DNA of 64,000 bases, taken from positions 37,016,918 through 37,080,917 of the forward strand of contig CP136062.1 in the NCBI GenBank assembly GCA_032622095.1. Direction: 5' to 3'. A program made the translations under genes and the position numbers. The DNA is from Siphonodentalium dalli. Taxonomy: Eukaryota > Mollusca > Scaphopoda > Gadilida > Siphonodentaliidae. The notes under the pieces were generated by a model. It was not told the origin of the DNA, did not search any database, and worked only from the letters and a program-made list of their open reading frames with translations. How positions within the stretch are numbered: the stretch's first letter is position 1; each line of letters begins with the position of its first letter. This document shows positions 12,290 to 25,071 of this stretch, piece by piece.

Positions 12290-12545
12290 CCATCGACCAC
12301 CCATCCACTCCGGCATACGTGCCCGGAAAATCCCACTGTACACCACTTCAATAACCATACAAACAATCCTTGTATAGCTATTCACCTCAAACATGACCAT
12401 ACAGTCACCCCTTGTATACCTATACATCTCATCGTGGACACACCACCCCATCACCATATAGCAACTCCTTCGCACCATTCATGACCATACAATAACTCCC
12501 TGTAGAACTATTCACATCATCTATGGCCACATTATCACTTCATGT
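12290..12545. repeat. Degenerate minisatellite, third segment
   Basis: Units with AACCATACAAACAATCC, TTGTATACCTATACA and ATGACCATACAATAACTCC resume here. Confidence 0.5.
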
Positions 12546-14937
12546 CTGCCATTTTGACATACACCATATATTAAGTTAATTTTGACGCTAACGGGTGAGA
12601 GTAGCCACATGGTATGGTTGCATTCTGTTCCGTTTAGACGTTTTACCCATTTCCATTCAAAAATATGGCCAGACTCCTAAAAGACTTTTTTGGAAAATTC
12701 CATACTAGAGTACATCATATAAAATGAATTTGTCATGCATCAGAAGGTACTGGGACAACGAGAATGATACATGTAGTTAGTCAGTGGAGTAAGTAACATG
12801 GTTAATAACCAAGTGAGTCACAATTTGCTACCTCTTGGGAACAGAGAATAATGTTCGGGATGTATGTACCAAATTTTGTTGCCATTTTGGAAACCATATT
12901 GATTAATTTCGTCTAAAAACACACCAATGTGACACATTTAAGACAGATAAAAACAATAAACATCTTTGGTACCAAAGATAGTTCCATTTACTTGAATAAA
13001 TGGTCCAAACCTGAAAAGTAATTTTTTGTGGATTTTGATGTCAAGTTAGGGGGATCTTCAATATCGGAGATCTGATACCTAATAGTATACTTTGCTGTTG
13101 TTTTTGTTGATTTTACAATTTACATTTATTTGTTCACTCTGCGATTATACCGTATATAGAATAAAGACGAATTAAAAATTGATTAATTATTGAATTGACA
13201 ATTAAATTATAATAAATAACCGGTAGGGGTCTATATGTTTTGTGAATGTTGTTGTTCCAAATTCAACTAGTTGTTGCTGTTGTTGCTTTTGTTGTTGTTG
13301 TTGTTGTTCTGTGAAACCAGTTACTGCTTCCGATTTTGAAGACCATGAATGGTGTCGATTCCCATCGATTTAAGGTGTGTGAAGTTAGAAATCATTATAC
13401 CCAGTTAAAAACGTAGACGCAACATTAGAATATCTCATCACGGTAGATGGGGAGGTGGCTGGGATTGATCATATAAAGCTAGAATGGGAGGCACCGATAT
13501 GGACGGATTCGAATGGGTTTCTGGAACGCATATTCACCCCCTGTGAACCGGTCCTGTACAGCGAGGTACATGTAGCGGTGGTTGTGGTACTATATGTAAA
13601 CGCGTTAGCAGGGGACCCCACACAGGTATAGCTTTTAGAAGATATCACGTATTTTCATCAGCGAACATATATAAGAGCACAAGACATAATGGGCGAGTTA
13701 TTCCATTTTTTCACTTGTTTTTTTCACATACATCGTCCATCGATTGTCCACTAAGTGTACTCCTCATTAGACACTGAATCGAATTTATTAATCTGTTTGG
13801 TAGCCAATGACCCACCCCCCCCCCTGAGTCGTTATTTCGTGAGAGAATCTGGATTCAGATTACGGATTAGTCCCCGTACGACGTGGTTCGGTAAACGAAC
13901 AGACCAGAATATATATATTCAGTAAACGAATTAACAGACCGTAATCGTAATCAATCGTTATTTCGTCGTAATCCGGATTCAGATTCTGATTCCGATTACG
14001 AACTCAAACGTTCATAATGTAAACAAACCGAGATTTCGCAACCTCGGAGTTTAAAAACACAATAAAACATAAGAATCCGTCCCTTGTGTACAAATTATTG
14101 CAGAATATAAACGATCTATATCATATAATTTTAAATCCGGAGACAAATTTGTGTTATCGAGTGTAAACAGGGAGAATATTACTGAAATTAGCCAAATAAT
14201 AATGTTATTGATAATAACGCTGGGGGAGCACTTCGGTTGATGGCGAACTTGAAGCAAATGATTGTCAATTTCATTGTCACTTTCATCATGTTCCTTTCAT
14301 GATTCCATCCATAAAATACCACCCGAACGCATGTCGATTTCAAATTCGGCGGAAACGTCACCATTGACCGAATTCACGTGAACCTATATTGATATGTCTT
14401 CTGCTTTGTTCGTTATTCTATGTTTCTTCGTATTCAAGAAAGAGTAGGATTATATGACATCGATGGATTATCATATACACGTATGTACTATCTAGTCTTA
14501 TAGCAATTTCATATTTAAAATGTTGAAAATCGATGAAAAATGTTCTTTTGATCGCAAACGTGACGTGTTTTTAGCACGAAAATAGGAGGTTTAACCTTGA
14601 TTTACAAGAGAACTAGACACCACACTGAAACGAAATTAGTACGAAAATGTAGCGGAACATACCCCTCATCGAGGCAGATTAGCACCCGGGCTGGGATTTT
14701 TACATAATTGAAGGAAAAGACGAAAATATACGTACCTTAGTCAGTCTGATGTGAGCGACTTTTGTTTATGGCTGTTTACCGCAAACCAGCGTTCAATTCC
14801 GTCCACACACAGTGGATACGGCATCTCAAGAATACCTGCCCTTTGAACGACTTATAGTTCTAAGACGTCACCCAAGGGAACTTAACGACATCAACTCCCA
14901 CCAAACTCCCGCGCTTCCAAAATGTTAATGACACAAT
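12546..14937. other. No gene seen; inverted repeat copy and short microsatellite
   Basis: 12905-13035 is an inverted, diverged copy of 8815-8940. A (GTT)n run lies at about 13273-13308. 13850-14000 has repeated ATTCAGATTACG/CGTAATCCGGATT words of alternating orientation. No coding region is supported. Confidence 0.45.
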
Positions 14938-15075
14938 CTGCAGGTGGTCTGCTATCAATTTAATGGGCTTTATACTCAAGCAAACAGTTGTTTAAATATT
15001 GTTGGGAAAGGGGCTGCATTAAGATGTTATAACTTGTGTCCCAATCCCTTGTAACTTTTGTTGCAATAAATATGT

Positions 15076-15447
15076 TTAAAGACATATTATGTACTTGTTC
15101 GGGTGCGTGAAACTGAGTTAGTATTCAGGCACTATTCCAATTGGCAGAATGCAACATTCTACTAAACCGCCGAAAATCTGAAGCAAATCGACCGTACCAC
15201 TCCATAGAAAACATCATCTGAACTATGCTCATTTGTAAATATTTACCACTCGATTCGGGACGCATCTATCAGCAATAAACTAACGAAAACGGTTTCACCA
15301 TCGAAAGTCACTGCATATAATTAATACTTAAGAATGATGGTGTGTGTTGTCAATTTAGATTTAACATTTGTAAAAATAACTACTTTGAACAAGATTATTC
15401 TCCATTTCTATTTGATCACCCTACCAGAGTGTTTCACGTCACTTTAA
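15076..15447. mobile_element. TTAA-flanked MITE, 'AAGACATATTATG' family, copy 1
   Basis: Begins TTAAAGACATATTATG and ends TGTTTCACGTCACTTTAA. Internally it has conserved words such as CTCGATTCGGGACGCATCTA and GATCACCCTACC. Further copies lie at 16108, 19615 (reversed), 40167 and 46041. Confidence 0.75.
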
Positions 15448-16107
15448 ACCAATACTATAGTCATAACACATTGTACCAATAGAATTTCCACCAGACGCAA
15501 GACCATGCACCTGCAGTCGTTCGATGTCTATATATTATTTTTTGTCAAAGATAATCAGTATTTTCTTGTTTAAAATGGGATATGAATACATAAATTAACC
15601 GATAGGGACAGATTTCGAACAGGTTTCTAAGTCTATCTGCAGGTGGTCTGCTATCAATATAATGGGCTTTATACTCAAGCAAACAGTTGTTTAAATATAG
15701 TTGGGAAAGAGGCTGCATTAAGTTGTTATAACTTGTGTCCCAATTCCTTTTAACGTTTGTTGCAATAAATATGTTTAAACCAATACTATAGTCATAACAC
15801 ATTGTACCAATAGAATTTCCACCAGACGCAAGACAATGCACCTGCAGTCGTTCGACGTCTATATATTATTTTTTGTCAAAGATAATCAGTATTTCCTTGT
15901 TTAAAATGGGATATGAATACATAGATAGAACCGCATGAGTGTCTGGATTTTGACGAAATTATCGCACGAGATTTGTTGTCGGAGCGATACCTCTCGTGCG
16001 GGACTGCGTCCCGCACTCGAACATACCCCTCATTAAGATGTTAAGATGCATTAAGATGTTATAACTTGTGTCCCAATCCCTTGTAACTTTTGTTGCAATA
16101 AATATGT

Positions 16108-16482
16108 TTAAAGACATATTATGTACTTGTTCGGGTGCGTGAAACTGAGATAGTATGCATGCACTATTCCAATTGGCAGAATGCAACATTCTACTAAACC
16201 GCCGAAAATCTGAAGCAAATCGACCGTACCACTCCATAGAAAACATCATCTGAACTATGCTCATTTGTAAATATTTACCACTCGATTCGGGACGCATCTA
16301 TCAGCAATAAACTAACGAAAACAATTTCACCATCGAAAGTCACTGCATATAATTAATACTTAAGAATGATGGTGTGTGTTGTCAATTTAGATTTAACATT
16401 TGTAAAAATAACTATATACTTTGAACAAGATTATTCTCCATTTCTATTTGATCACCCTACCAGAGTGTTTCACATCACTTTA
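16108..16482. mobile_element. TTAA-flanked MITE, 'AAGACATATTATG' family, copy 2
   Basis: Nearly identical to copy 1, with TTAA at both ends. Confidence 0.75.
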
Positions 16483-16559
16483 AACCAATCACGTCAAAAT
16501 CCAGACACTCATGCGGTTCTATTTTTATTATATATCTACGTATTACAGTAAGTTGACTC

Positions 16560-17380
16560 ACAATCGTACATCTCCGGTACAGAAAATGTGAATTTAATTG
16601 AGTTTTAACGGCAACAGTCAGACAGCCCGTCTATCCGCGAATGAACTTGAATCATCTTGACCCGCTCAAAGGTGTCAATTGGGTTTTCCCAGATTTTCCA
16701 AAAATATAACCCAATCAGCGCCATGCGATTTCGGGAAGTGGGTTGTCGCCCTTGTGTTGAAAAGTTGAAAAAGTTAAAATAGTAACGACGAGAGCCAGTC
16801 TAACAACACTGAATGAAATAGTTCCGTCGACAGATTGCACTAGTGCGATTCTGAGAATTATCACACGCCTGGAATGTCGTGCGATCAGGCGAATTACGTT
16901 GATATATATGTAATAAATAGATTAACCGATAGGGGCAGATTTCGAATAGGTTTCTGGAATGCGAATAGGTTTCTGGAACGCAAATTGGGTGTCAGAAACC
17001 AATTCGTTTCAATCGCTGTAACTCTCAAATTCTCAATCTGTCCGCGGGAGGACAAGAAATGTCACAATACCTAAAATACAACCGGCTACAAATTATGCGT
17101 AAGTTGTGTATGACGACAAATTTAATCGCAGTATATATATATATATTCTCGTGAAAATAAATATAATACGGGTTTATTTTATAATTGCGCGAAATAAGCT
17201 AATTGGCATTATTTTAAACTCAAATACGCTCTATATATATGGACCTAAGCTGTGTTTATTAAAACATCCCTATATATATATATGGGACTATTTCAATATG
17301 AGCTTGTGTTCACGAGAACAGGCTGGCGACAGGCATAAGTCGTCCATGGTGTCAAAATACTGGAAAAAGAAATATTTGAA
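16560..17380. other. No gene seen
   Basis: AT-rich sequence with short TATA dinucleotide runs (17130, 17235, 17275). The open frames carry no recognisable motif. Confidence 0.4.
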
Positions 17381-19040
17381 TTGAAATAAGTCCACACGGA
17401 ACTTATATTTTGTTGAACGTGTATGTCCACATATAGGTCTTATTTCAGATCTAAATAACGCCAATATGAACTTATTTCAGTCACATGAAATAAGTTCATA
17501 ATGAGCTTCTTTCCGCGACAATAGGCTGACATGCGATTTGGCAACGACAAAATGCACATTTGAACAGATGGATGGGCATACATCTCCCAGTTTGTGATTT
17601 TTAGATAACTTAGTGGCACGAGTAGAGACTATGAACAATGATAGCTCCGTGGCTGCATGGGGTTATGTCTACAGAGGCGATTTAGCAACGACAATTTGCA
17701 AATTTTTCGGCACGCACGACTTACGCCCAATTTTTGAACAGCTGAATGGGCAAACATCACCTGGTCTGTAACTTTTTAGATGGAATTTTGTGGTGGCACC
17801 AGATGAAACCACAAGGATAGCCGCGTGGCCGTTATGTTTATGCCGAGATAGGCAACAAATAGGTTCATATTCGACCTAGATATTCAAATAGGTTCAAATT
17901 TGACTTATTTCATTTTGAAATAAGCCCATATTGGACTTATACCAGTTATTACATTTTATGGTGCAGGCCACATTGAGAACACATTATAAAGAGTTCATCT
18001 GGCAAGTCGATTTAGGGTCATTAAGTAGAATAAGTGGATCAACTAAGACAAATGTGCTGCCTATTATCGTGAATATAAACACAACTAAATAAGCCCATTG
18101 TGAACTTATTTCAAAGAACTGAGATACGCTCATATATAGGTATAATCCAGAGCTGTGTGTGGATCACGTGAGTAAAGTTTCCACTACCGGAGTCCAAGAC
18201 AGGGGTGTCTCTACTGTGGGACCGGGATACGAACTTATGAGTATCAAAACCAAAAAATAAAATAATTTTTTTTAAATAAAAATAAATAATTAAAAAATAA
18301 AAAATAATTAAATTTAATGAAAAATAATTAAAAAATATTTTTTTTTAATTAATTGAAAAATAATTTAAAACAAAACAAAAAATAGTTAAAAAAAAAGATT
18401 CAAATTTAAAAGTACTAAATAATTTTAATTAAAAATTAACTCTAATACATTTGTTTTACATGACTCAAAGGCTCCCCTTTTTATACTATCTAAGACACTA
18501 GGGTTATACTTATACTTTATTTATTACTATAATGACATTTATAAACAGCCGCAAGGTAGACTGCTCTGGACATCATTAGTGAAATTGTCCACTACCGACG
18601 TCCAAGACAGGGGTACCTCTACTATAGGCCCTGAATACGAGCACCCCCCTGCTCATATAATATGGGTATTATAAAACAATATTGGCATTGTTTGGATGTG
18701 AAATGAGTTATATATGGACCTAAACGTCAACGAAATATAAGTTCCATGTGGACTTATTTATTCACATAGGTTCATATTAGATTTAGTTGATTCTGAAATA
18801 AACGCATAATGGACTTATACCCGTTATTCAGTTTTATGGCGCGGACCAGAGTGAAAACACATTATAAAGAGCGTTTATCTGGAAAGTAAATTTTGGTATA
18901 TATTAAATGCCGCGGAGAGTAGAATAAGTGGATCAATTGAGGTCGTTGTACTTATTTAAATTGAAATAGGTCCATATAGAGCTTATATTTCGTTTAACGT
19001 TTAGGTTCATATAGGGTATTTTTCACATCAAATTATATTA
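17380..19040. repeat. Repeat field with GAAATAAGTCCATAT motifs in both orientations
   Basis: The motif GAAATAAGTCCA...GAACTTATATTTCGTT occurs directly at 17386 and 18968 and inverted near 18690-18770. Short TGAAATAAG/CTTATTTCA pairs occur at 17480-17500 and 17900-17940. A second direct repeat (TCCAAGACAGGGGT) is at 18192 and 18601. 18255-18440 is A/T-only low-complexity sequence. No gene is supported. Confidence 0.55.
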
Positions 19041-19614
19041 CTTCTTCTGCAATGATACCCGATGTCTTGGTTATATTATTAATCTTGTAAGATATTCCCA
19101 GAAACAAAAAACATTGGATGTCACCATTTTGTGTTATATTGTGGGAATAGAACATTACTCTTCGTTCTACAACAATTTCCTAAAATAACTCGCATCGCGT
19201 GAAACCCGAAATGTGTTGCTCTGCGAGATATCCCCATAGCTCCTATCACAGGTCAAAATACATTCACAGTATACACCATGTGAGGTCGTAATGAACCGAA
19301 CATAATACATCCCCTTCTCAGTATAGGCGTTCTGCTAATGTGCATACCAATTAGGGGCATGTGTCACAATGAAGCATTCGAGACTCCACTAACCTGATAA
19401 CAACCCACCCTTTACAACACGGTTTTCAAATTAGCATGTGAGCTAATTTCAGTACATATCTTCTTTTCGTCTTTAATTGTGTTAAATATGACGAGCGTCA
19501 CGCAAAATAAAAGTAAAAGTTATAATCATGGATTAATTTCCAACAACATGGCGCGAATCGAAATGTCGGTACATTATGATATGACAAAAAAAAAGTTGTT
19601 TGAAATTAAGCAAT
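19041..19614. other. No gene seen
   Basis: Sequence without recognisable coding regions or repeats shared within the window. Confidence 0.35.
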
Positions 19615-19992
19615 TTAAAGTTATGTGAAACACTCCGGTAGGGTAATGAAATAGAAATGGAGAATAGTCTTGTTCAAAGTAGTTGTTTTACAAATAGTAT
19701 ATGTAAATTGGCAACACACACCGTTATTCTTATATATTAATTAAATGCAGTGACTATCAATGACAAAATCTTTTTCGTTAGTTTATCGCCGATATATGCG
19801 TCCCGAGTCGAGTAGTAAATATTTACAATTGAGCATAGTTCAGACGATGTTTTCTACGGAGTGGTACTGTCGATTTGCTTGATATTTTCGGTGATGTTAG
19901 TAGAATACTACATTCCTCCAGTTGGCATAGTACCTGAATACTAACTTATCAGTTTCACGAACCCGAACAAGTGCATAATATGTCTTTCACAC
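19615..19992 (-). mobile_element. MITE, 'AAGACATATTATG' family, copy 3, reversed
   Basis: TTAAAGTTATGTGAAACACT at the left matches the right end of the other copies. The right end near 19990 (GCATAATATGTCTTT) is degraded and lacks the TTAA. Internal words such as CCCGAGTCGAGTAG match the family with diverged bases. Confidence 0.7.
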
Positions 19993-20098
19993 TGTAGAAA
20001 ATATCTGCTGATAGTTATTTGATTGACAGCTGTGGAAATGTTCATTAATCACACAAGAAGAGTTTGAATAGTTATTCCGCTGCTATCGTTCCTGACTG

Positions 20099-20160
20099 AT
20101 ACGAAGGCCTCGAATCGGGCGGGGTCTCTTTAACGAAGGCCTCGAATCGGGTGGGGTCTA
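20099..20160. repeat. Short direct duplication
   Basis: GAAGGCCTCGAATCGGG occurs twice, 34 bases apart, followed by (C/T)GGGGTCT. No gene. Confidence 0.5.
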
Positions 20161-20408
20161 TTTAATTATAACTTTACAAATTTCATTCTCATGTGTTTTT
20201 CTGCATTTATTGTGTTTTCTATACATATAAATTAAATATTCAACAAAATCAATTTAATTGAGTACAATTTAACCCTTTGATACTAAATGAATCTCACATT
20301 CAGTTATAAAAGTATACATTGGAAGGGTGTATTATTCATCGGGGGTGCTCAGTAAATATGAGCAGACGACAGACAATATTAGGGGCAGAGGCAATCCTAT
20401 TTATTTGT

Positions 20409-20605
20409 GAAAATGTTCAGATAATAAGTTCAACACACGACTTATGGTCTGGTCGTTTGTAATCCAAGTCTTCTCGTACTAAAACTATCTAAGATTTTGG
20501 GATGGAGATAAATACTAGCATCTCCATCCCAAAATCTTAGCTAGTTTTAGTACGAGAAGACTTGGACTAGGTCGTTTGGTGAACTTATTATCTGAACATT
20601 TCCTA
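20409..20605. mobile_element. Palindromic element, 'GAAATGTTCAGATAATAAG' family
   Basis: Outer inverted repeats AAATGTTCAGATAATAAGTT and AACTTATTATCTGAACATTT enclose a second near-perfect hairpin. Its arms of about 45 bases (AAGTCTTCTCGTACTAAAAC ... ) meet at about 20505. Shorter relatives are at 24828-24871 and 32979-33046. Confidence 0.7.
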
Positions 20606-21126
20606 TGGGATGACTACTCGTCAATGAGTACTTAGGAATATATAGTAAGGATAAACGAATTTATCAGGATTCCAACCAGTTTATGGTTACAACAACCAGT
20701 ATGGTTACAACAACCAGTATGGTTACAACAACCAGTATTTTGAATAATTCTAGTTAGCTCACGAATGGGGGGGGGGGGGGCTTCCCCAATTATATATTTC
20801 CTCTCTAAAAGTGGCAGGTCGAAGATGTATAATGGGACGAATGAGGCATGTATGTCACTTTAAGTTCTAATGTTGACTATTCTAACTTATATCCATCCCA
20901 TCATTAGTATTTGAGATACTGATTTTGCTATGTGATTAAAGTGACGTGGGACAATCCGCATGGCAATAGAGAATAAAGTAGCAATTGTTCATAAATTATA
21001 TATTCAAATTTGCAGCATGCACCATAATTCATTCGATCTAGAATTTCTAGCAGTCAATCAATCAAATCTGGGTATTGAGTGTATTTATTCAGCTTTAGTT
21101 CAATGATTAGAATTATGATATATTGA
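20606..21126. other. No gene seen; short tandem repeat
   Basis: GGTTACAACAACCAGTAT is repeated three times at about 20685-20740. A G tract of about 13 lies at 20767. No coding region is supported. Confidence 0.4.
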
Positions 21127-21341
21127 TTAACCCTTTCAGTGCCAAGTCCATTTTTTGTATCAACCCATATTTCCTTGATCATTTTTCAAATTTATTGATT
21201 TTAATAATGTGATGCATTGGTGGAAAGAGCTCTTAGAGCTCTTTCCATCAATGTATCACATTATTATGATCAATAAATTTGAAAAATGTTCAAGGAAATA
21301 TGGGTTGATACAAAAATCCGACTTGGCACTGAAAGAGTTAA
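21127..21341. mobile_element. Long perfect-type palindrome, 'TTAACCCTTTCAGTGCC' family
   Basis: TTAACCCTTTCAGTGCCAAG at the left pairs with the complement at the right end (GGCACTGAAAGAGTTAA). The two arms of about 105 bases are almost perfect complements meeting at GAGCTCTTAGAGCTC (about 21235). TTAA at both ends. The same ends bound the larger copies at 28743-29170 and 48618-49107. Confidence 0.75.
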
Positions 21342-22942
21342 ACTGATACCAAGATCGATGGACGTTCGCTTTGATACAAATGTATTTTATATGCATGTTT
21401 CCGTTCATAGTCTGGCACCATATCGTTTTCTACGACGAAATGCCTGCAAATCATACCGTGCAAACTCACCCTAATAGATCACCCCTTTTAGAAATTATGA
21501 AAACACTAGAAGAGGAGATAAAAGTACACACGGTCGCCCCACCCCAATTCTGAAAACAAATAGAAAATAGAAAATTGCTGCAGAAGGGTGAAAAAATGGT
21601 TAGAATTAAGAGATCTGAATTAAATGGGGGAAGGTGAAAAATCATAAAAGTTTATAAAAGAACATGGAAAACCCTGTGCCAATGCATTCTCTTATATGTG
21701 TGAATATTATATATGTGAATCTCGCATATATAAGAGAATGCATAGCCCAAACAATATTTACATTGACCGTGTGAGCCAGTGGATTACCTTATATATGTGA
21801 GGATCCCAATGCACTTGTATATTATAAACAGTCAGAGAAATAAAAAATATTCTAAAAAGCATAGATTTTCAACTAATACATTTGAATTGAAATTGGCGAT
21901 GTTTTTTTTCCACAAAATTGTTGGCACCCTCACAATAATCTCTATATAGCAATGGTTTCAACATGCACAAAATATCGCCATTGGAGAGTTTTCAATGATA
22001 AAAATGAGAATAAAGTCTGTCTATTTCTCAACATACTTCTAGTCTTGATGGTTTTGAAAATCTTTCGGAGTTTTTCACATTTACCCAATAAAAAACGCTG
22101 TATGTCCCTTTAATCGGATGCAAAATATGATGGGGATGTTTAACTAAAGATATCAGTGCATATTTTGTCTCTTTTTCCCCTTATATATCACCCCTTCCCG
22201 AAAATACGAAAAAAAACACTTGAAGGGAAGATAAAGGGACATTTACGATAACCCCACCCAATCCTGAAAAAAATTAAAAAGGCATTAACTATATCCCTGA
22301 CACAACAATGGGAAATTACTGGAAAATAGTCATGAACCCGCTATACTGATTAACCTGATTCCAAGTCCGATGAGCATGCAAACCTTTTGGAATGTTTCAC
22401 ATTTACCCATTAATAGAAAACCCTTTAACCTGTTGAAAAATCTGATGGGGATTTTTAAACTTCCCGAAAATACGAAAAAAAACATGAAGTGTGGGTACTT
22501 AGTATCGGGACATCTCCCACCAATTAATAGAAATCTTTTTGTACTTGCATTATCTCTTTTCATTAAAAAAAACATACAAATGAATAATAGACCATTCCAA
22601 TGAATATTTTTTAACTGCGTGTGAGAATCCATTTCGTAAAGAAAGGGATCAAGTTGCGATATACCAGTGCACATATAATCCCTTATTGTTTCTCCCTTGA
22701 TATCACCCCTTCCCGAAATAAAAGAGTTGCGAAACAAAATGTGGAAGGAGAGATGAAAGGACACACGCATCGCGTGAGGTGCGGTTTCCACTCCACCAAA
22801 TCATCAACAGCAACCAGTGTCCGTTTACACACTGGCAAGTTTGCCTGGAATTTAATGCAGGCAGTTCGTCACCGTAAGCCGTATATGGTGCTAGAATATT
22901 AACAGCAACATGAATATCAAATGCATCTATACATCTATATTT
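21342..22942. other. Repeat fragments, no gene seen
   Basis: A free hairpin of the CCCTGTGCC family lies at about 21673-21746. 21390-21470 shares TCTGGCACCATATCGTTTTC with the complement of 47430-47540. 22815-22900 is a weaker relative (CACTGGCAAGTTTG). The small open frames are probably chance. Confidence 0.45.
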
Positions 22943-23330
22943 GCAGAATGAGGTCCACAGAGGGTGAATTTAGTGACTCTACCCCGCATAGCGGGCTAGC
23001 ATCACTAAATTCACCCTCTGGGGACCTCATTCTGCTTAGGCACTCAACTGCTATGGCAGACCTAGGATCAGATTGAAGTTCCCCAGTTGAAGTTGGTGAT
23101 GTTCACCCATTGGGCGCCTCGATTATGGTTTTTATCTTCTGCAAAATAGGGGATATAGAAACTTCCCAGATGGGAAAACGTAACTAAAAACAATGTTAAT
23201 TTGATACCATAGATACTTCCCAGAAGATTATGCCTAAGCAGAATGATGTCCCCAGAGGGTTAATTTAGTGATGCTAGCCCACTATGCGGGATAGCGTCAC
23301 TAAATTCACCCTCTGGGGACCTCATTCTGC
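22943..23330. mobile_element. Element with a hairpin at each end, 'GCAGAATGAGGTCC' family
   Basis: Two near-perfect hairpins of about 93 bases (22943-23035 and 23238-23330), each GCAGAATGAGGTCC...GGACCTCATTCTGC with loop centre CCGCATAGCGG or similar. They enclose a spacer of about 200 bases. The same arrangement with an inverted spacer is at 28238-28588. A single hairpin is at 24618-24711. Confidence 0.7.
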
Positions 23331-23385
23331 AAATGACAGATACGCTATTTGCAGGCTTGGACATGAGAAGTAACATTTCTGAAGT

Positions 23386-23873
23386 TTAAAGGTACTCAAC
23401 CCGTAAAGAGGGTCCCCATCTCAACAGATTCCAACAACAACAATCCGATCGGAGGGTCCTATATTACTATTTCTTTGGCTTTGGGGGTAAAAAATATTTG
23501 ATTCGAGTCGAGGAACCCATCAAACAAAGCTCAGAGTTATTAGATATTGATTTTTGAAAATTCTTATGTTCTCGAGATGAGTACCAATAACTGCCGTCAA
23601 TTTGGTAACCTGCTCGAGATATTACGCCAAAATTCTATTCCAACAGACAAGGATGGATAACTCTATAATCAAGTGGGTAAAAATAACGAATTTTTTACAT
23701 TCTTCTGGGTCAGAAAGAATTCCCGATAATGAAAAATAATAGATTTCTAAAATCGATATCTAACAAATCTGAGCTTTGATGGGTGACTTCCTCGACTCGA
23801 ATCAAATATTTTTGACCCCCGAAGCCATTGAAATAGTAATTGAGAGGAGTTTTATCGGGTTGAGTACCTTTAA
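23386..23873. mobile_element. TTAA-flanked MITE, 'AAGGTACTCAATCCGAT' family, copy a
   Basis: Left end TTAAAGGTACTCAACC, right end GGGTTGAGTACCTTTAA. The interior is a long imperfect inverted repeat containing ATTTGATTCGAGTCGAGGAA and its complement. Eight complete or partial copies occur in the window. Confidence 0.75.
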
Positions 23874-24045
23874 CGGTGCGCTGAATGTAATGTATAGTGG
23901 TGCTACTATTTGCCTTCAAATGCCTATGTGGTTGATTATTACGAGATAATTGCTATTTACAGGAACATTTCAGTAGCATCACTATGCAGATGGAACCGCA
24001 TAGTTTTTACTTCACACGTAGTAAGCTGTCCTACAGCTGCATTTA

Positions 24046-24489
24046 TTAAAGGTACTCAATCCGATCAAGCACCCCTCAATTACTATTTATTTGGCTTCGG
24101 GGGTAAAAAATATTTGATTCGAATCGAGGATCCCATTCATCAAAGCTCAGAGTGATCAGATATCGATTTTTAAAATCTATTATTTTTCACCACCTGGAAT
24201 ATTTAGTCGTCCAGTTCAAGTCGTGAGAAGACCAAATAGCAGATGAAGATGGATAACTCTAAAATCAAGTGGCTTTTTTGTGTCAGATATTTGACAAACC
24301 GGCAAAATTTGATTGTACCAAATTTTGATAAATAACAGGTTTTGGGCAATTTTATACTATAGTGGACTGTGGTTATCATTATTTTTGGGCAATTAATCGA
24401 TTCTGATAACTGAAGCGGCATTTCCAAAAAATTGTTGTTGTTGGAATCTGATGATATGGGGACCACGAAATCCGATTGAGTACCTTTAA
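24046..24489. mobile_element. TTAA-flanked MITE, 'AAGGTACTCAATCCGAT' family, copy b
   Basis: TTAAAGGTACTCAATCCGAT at the left, GATTGAGTACCTTTAA at the right. Interior similar to the other copies. Confidence 0.75.
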
Positions 24490-24617
24490 CATTTTGCGTT
24501 CGTTTTGTTGCACATTAAAAATAGCTTTCTGTATCAAAATGCCTGCCAAAAAATTCCCACGCAAATATGAGTGTGTGACGCGAACTTAGGAATAACTTCA
24601 TGTCTGTTCTAACTAAA

Positions 24618-24711
24618 CAAGAATGAGGTCTCCCAGAGGGTGAATTTGGTAATGCTAGCCCGCTATGCGGGGTAGCATCACTAAATTCACCCTCTGGGGA
24701 CCTCATTCTGC
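24618..24711. repeat. Single hairpin of the 'GCAGAATGAGGTCC' family
   Basis: AGAATGAGGTCTCCCAGAGG pairs with CCTCTGGGGACCTCATTCT. Followed by AAATGACAGACACG, as in other members. Confidence 0.65.
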
Positions 24712-24827
24712 AAATGACAGACACGATATTTCAAGGCTTGCAACTAAACAATATCTCAATCGAAATGGCAATAATGTTTGACTTGGTGGACGGTGTAACA
24801 AGTTTGAGTAAATTATATTTGGTTGGA

Positions 24828-24871
24828 AATGTTCAGATAATAAGGTTAACAAGTGATCTTATTATCTGAAC
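24828..24871. repeat. Short hairpin of the 'GAAATGTTCAGATAATAAG' family
   Basis: GAAATGTTCAGATAATAAG and CTTATTATCTGAACAT meet in a small loop. Confidence 0.6.
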
Positions 24872-25035
24872 ATCTGAACTAAGGTAACTACTCATCAATG
24901 GGTATTTATTAGAAAAAGGGTTAATGTCAAATTTGCCGCAACGCATGCGCACTCGACGTCCCCACGTATTGTACAATCCACACATGTGTAAGGAAAACAC
25001 AAATCACTCACACACTCCCATATCACGTGATGTTT

Positions 25036-25041
25036 TTTATT
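25036..25041 (-). terminator. Polyadenylation signal of ferritin A
   Basis: AATAAA on the minus strand, about 31 bases after the ferritin A stop codon. Confidence 0.7.
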
Positions 25042-25071
25042 TCAAAAGAATCGCTTTTCTTTTCTTTTCAT

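Larger units (their letters stand above)
14938..16560. repeat. Cluster of duplicated repeat segments containing two MITE copies
   Basis: The segment starting CTGCAGGTGGTCTGCTATCA occurs at 14939 and 15638. The segment with TTTTTTGTCAAAGATAATCAG occurs near 15539 and 15870. Two copies of a TTAA-flanked element lie at 15076-15447 and 16108-16482. The pattern suggests local duplication of element plus flank. Confidence 0.65.
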
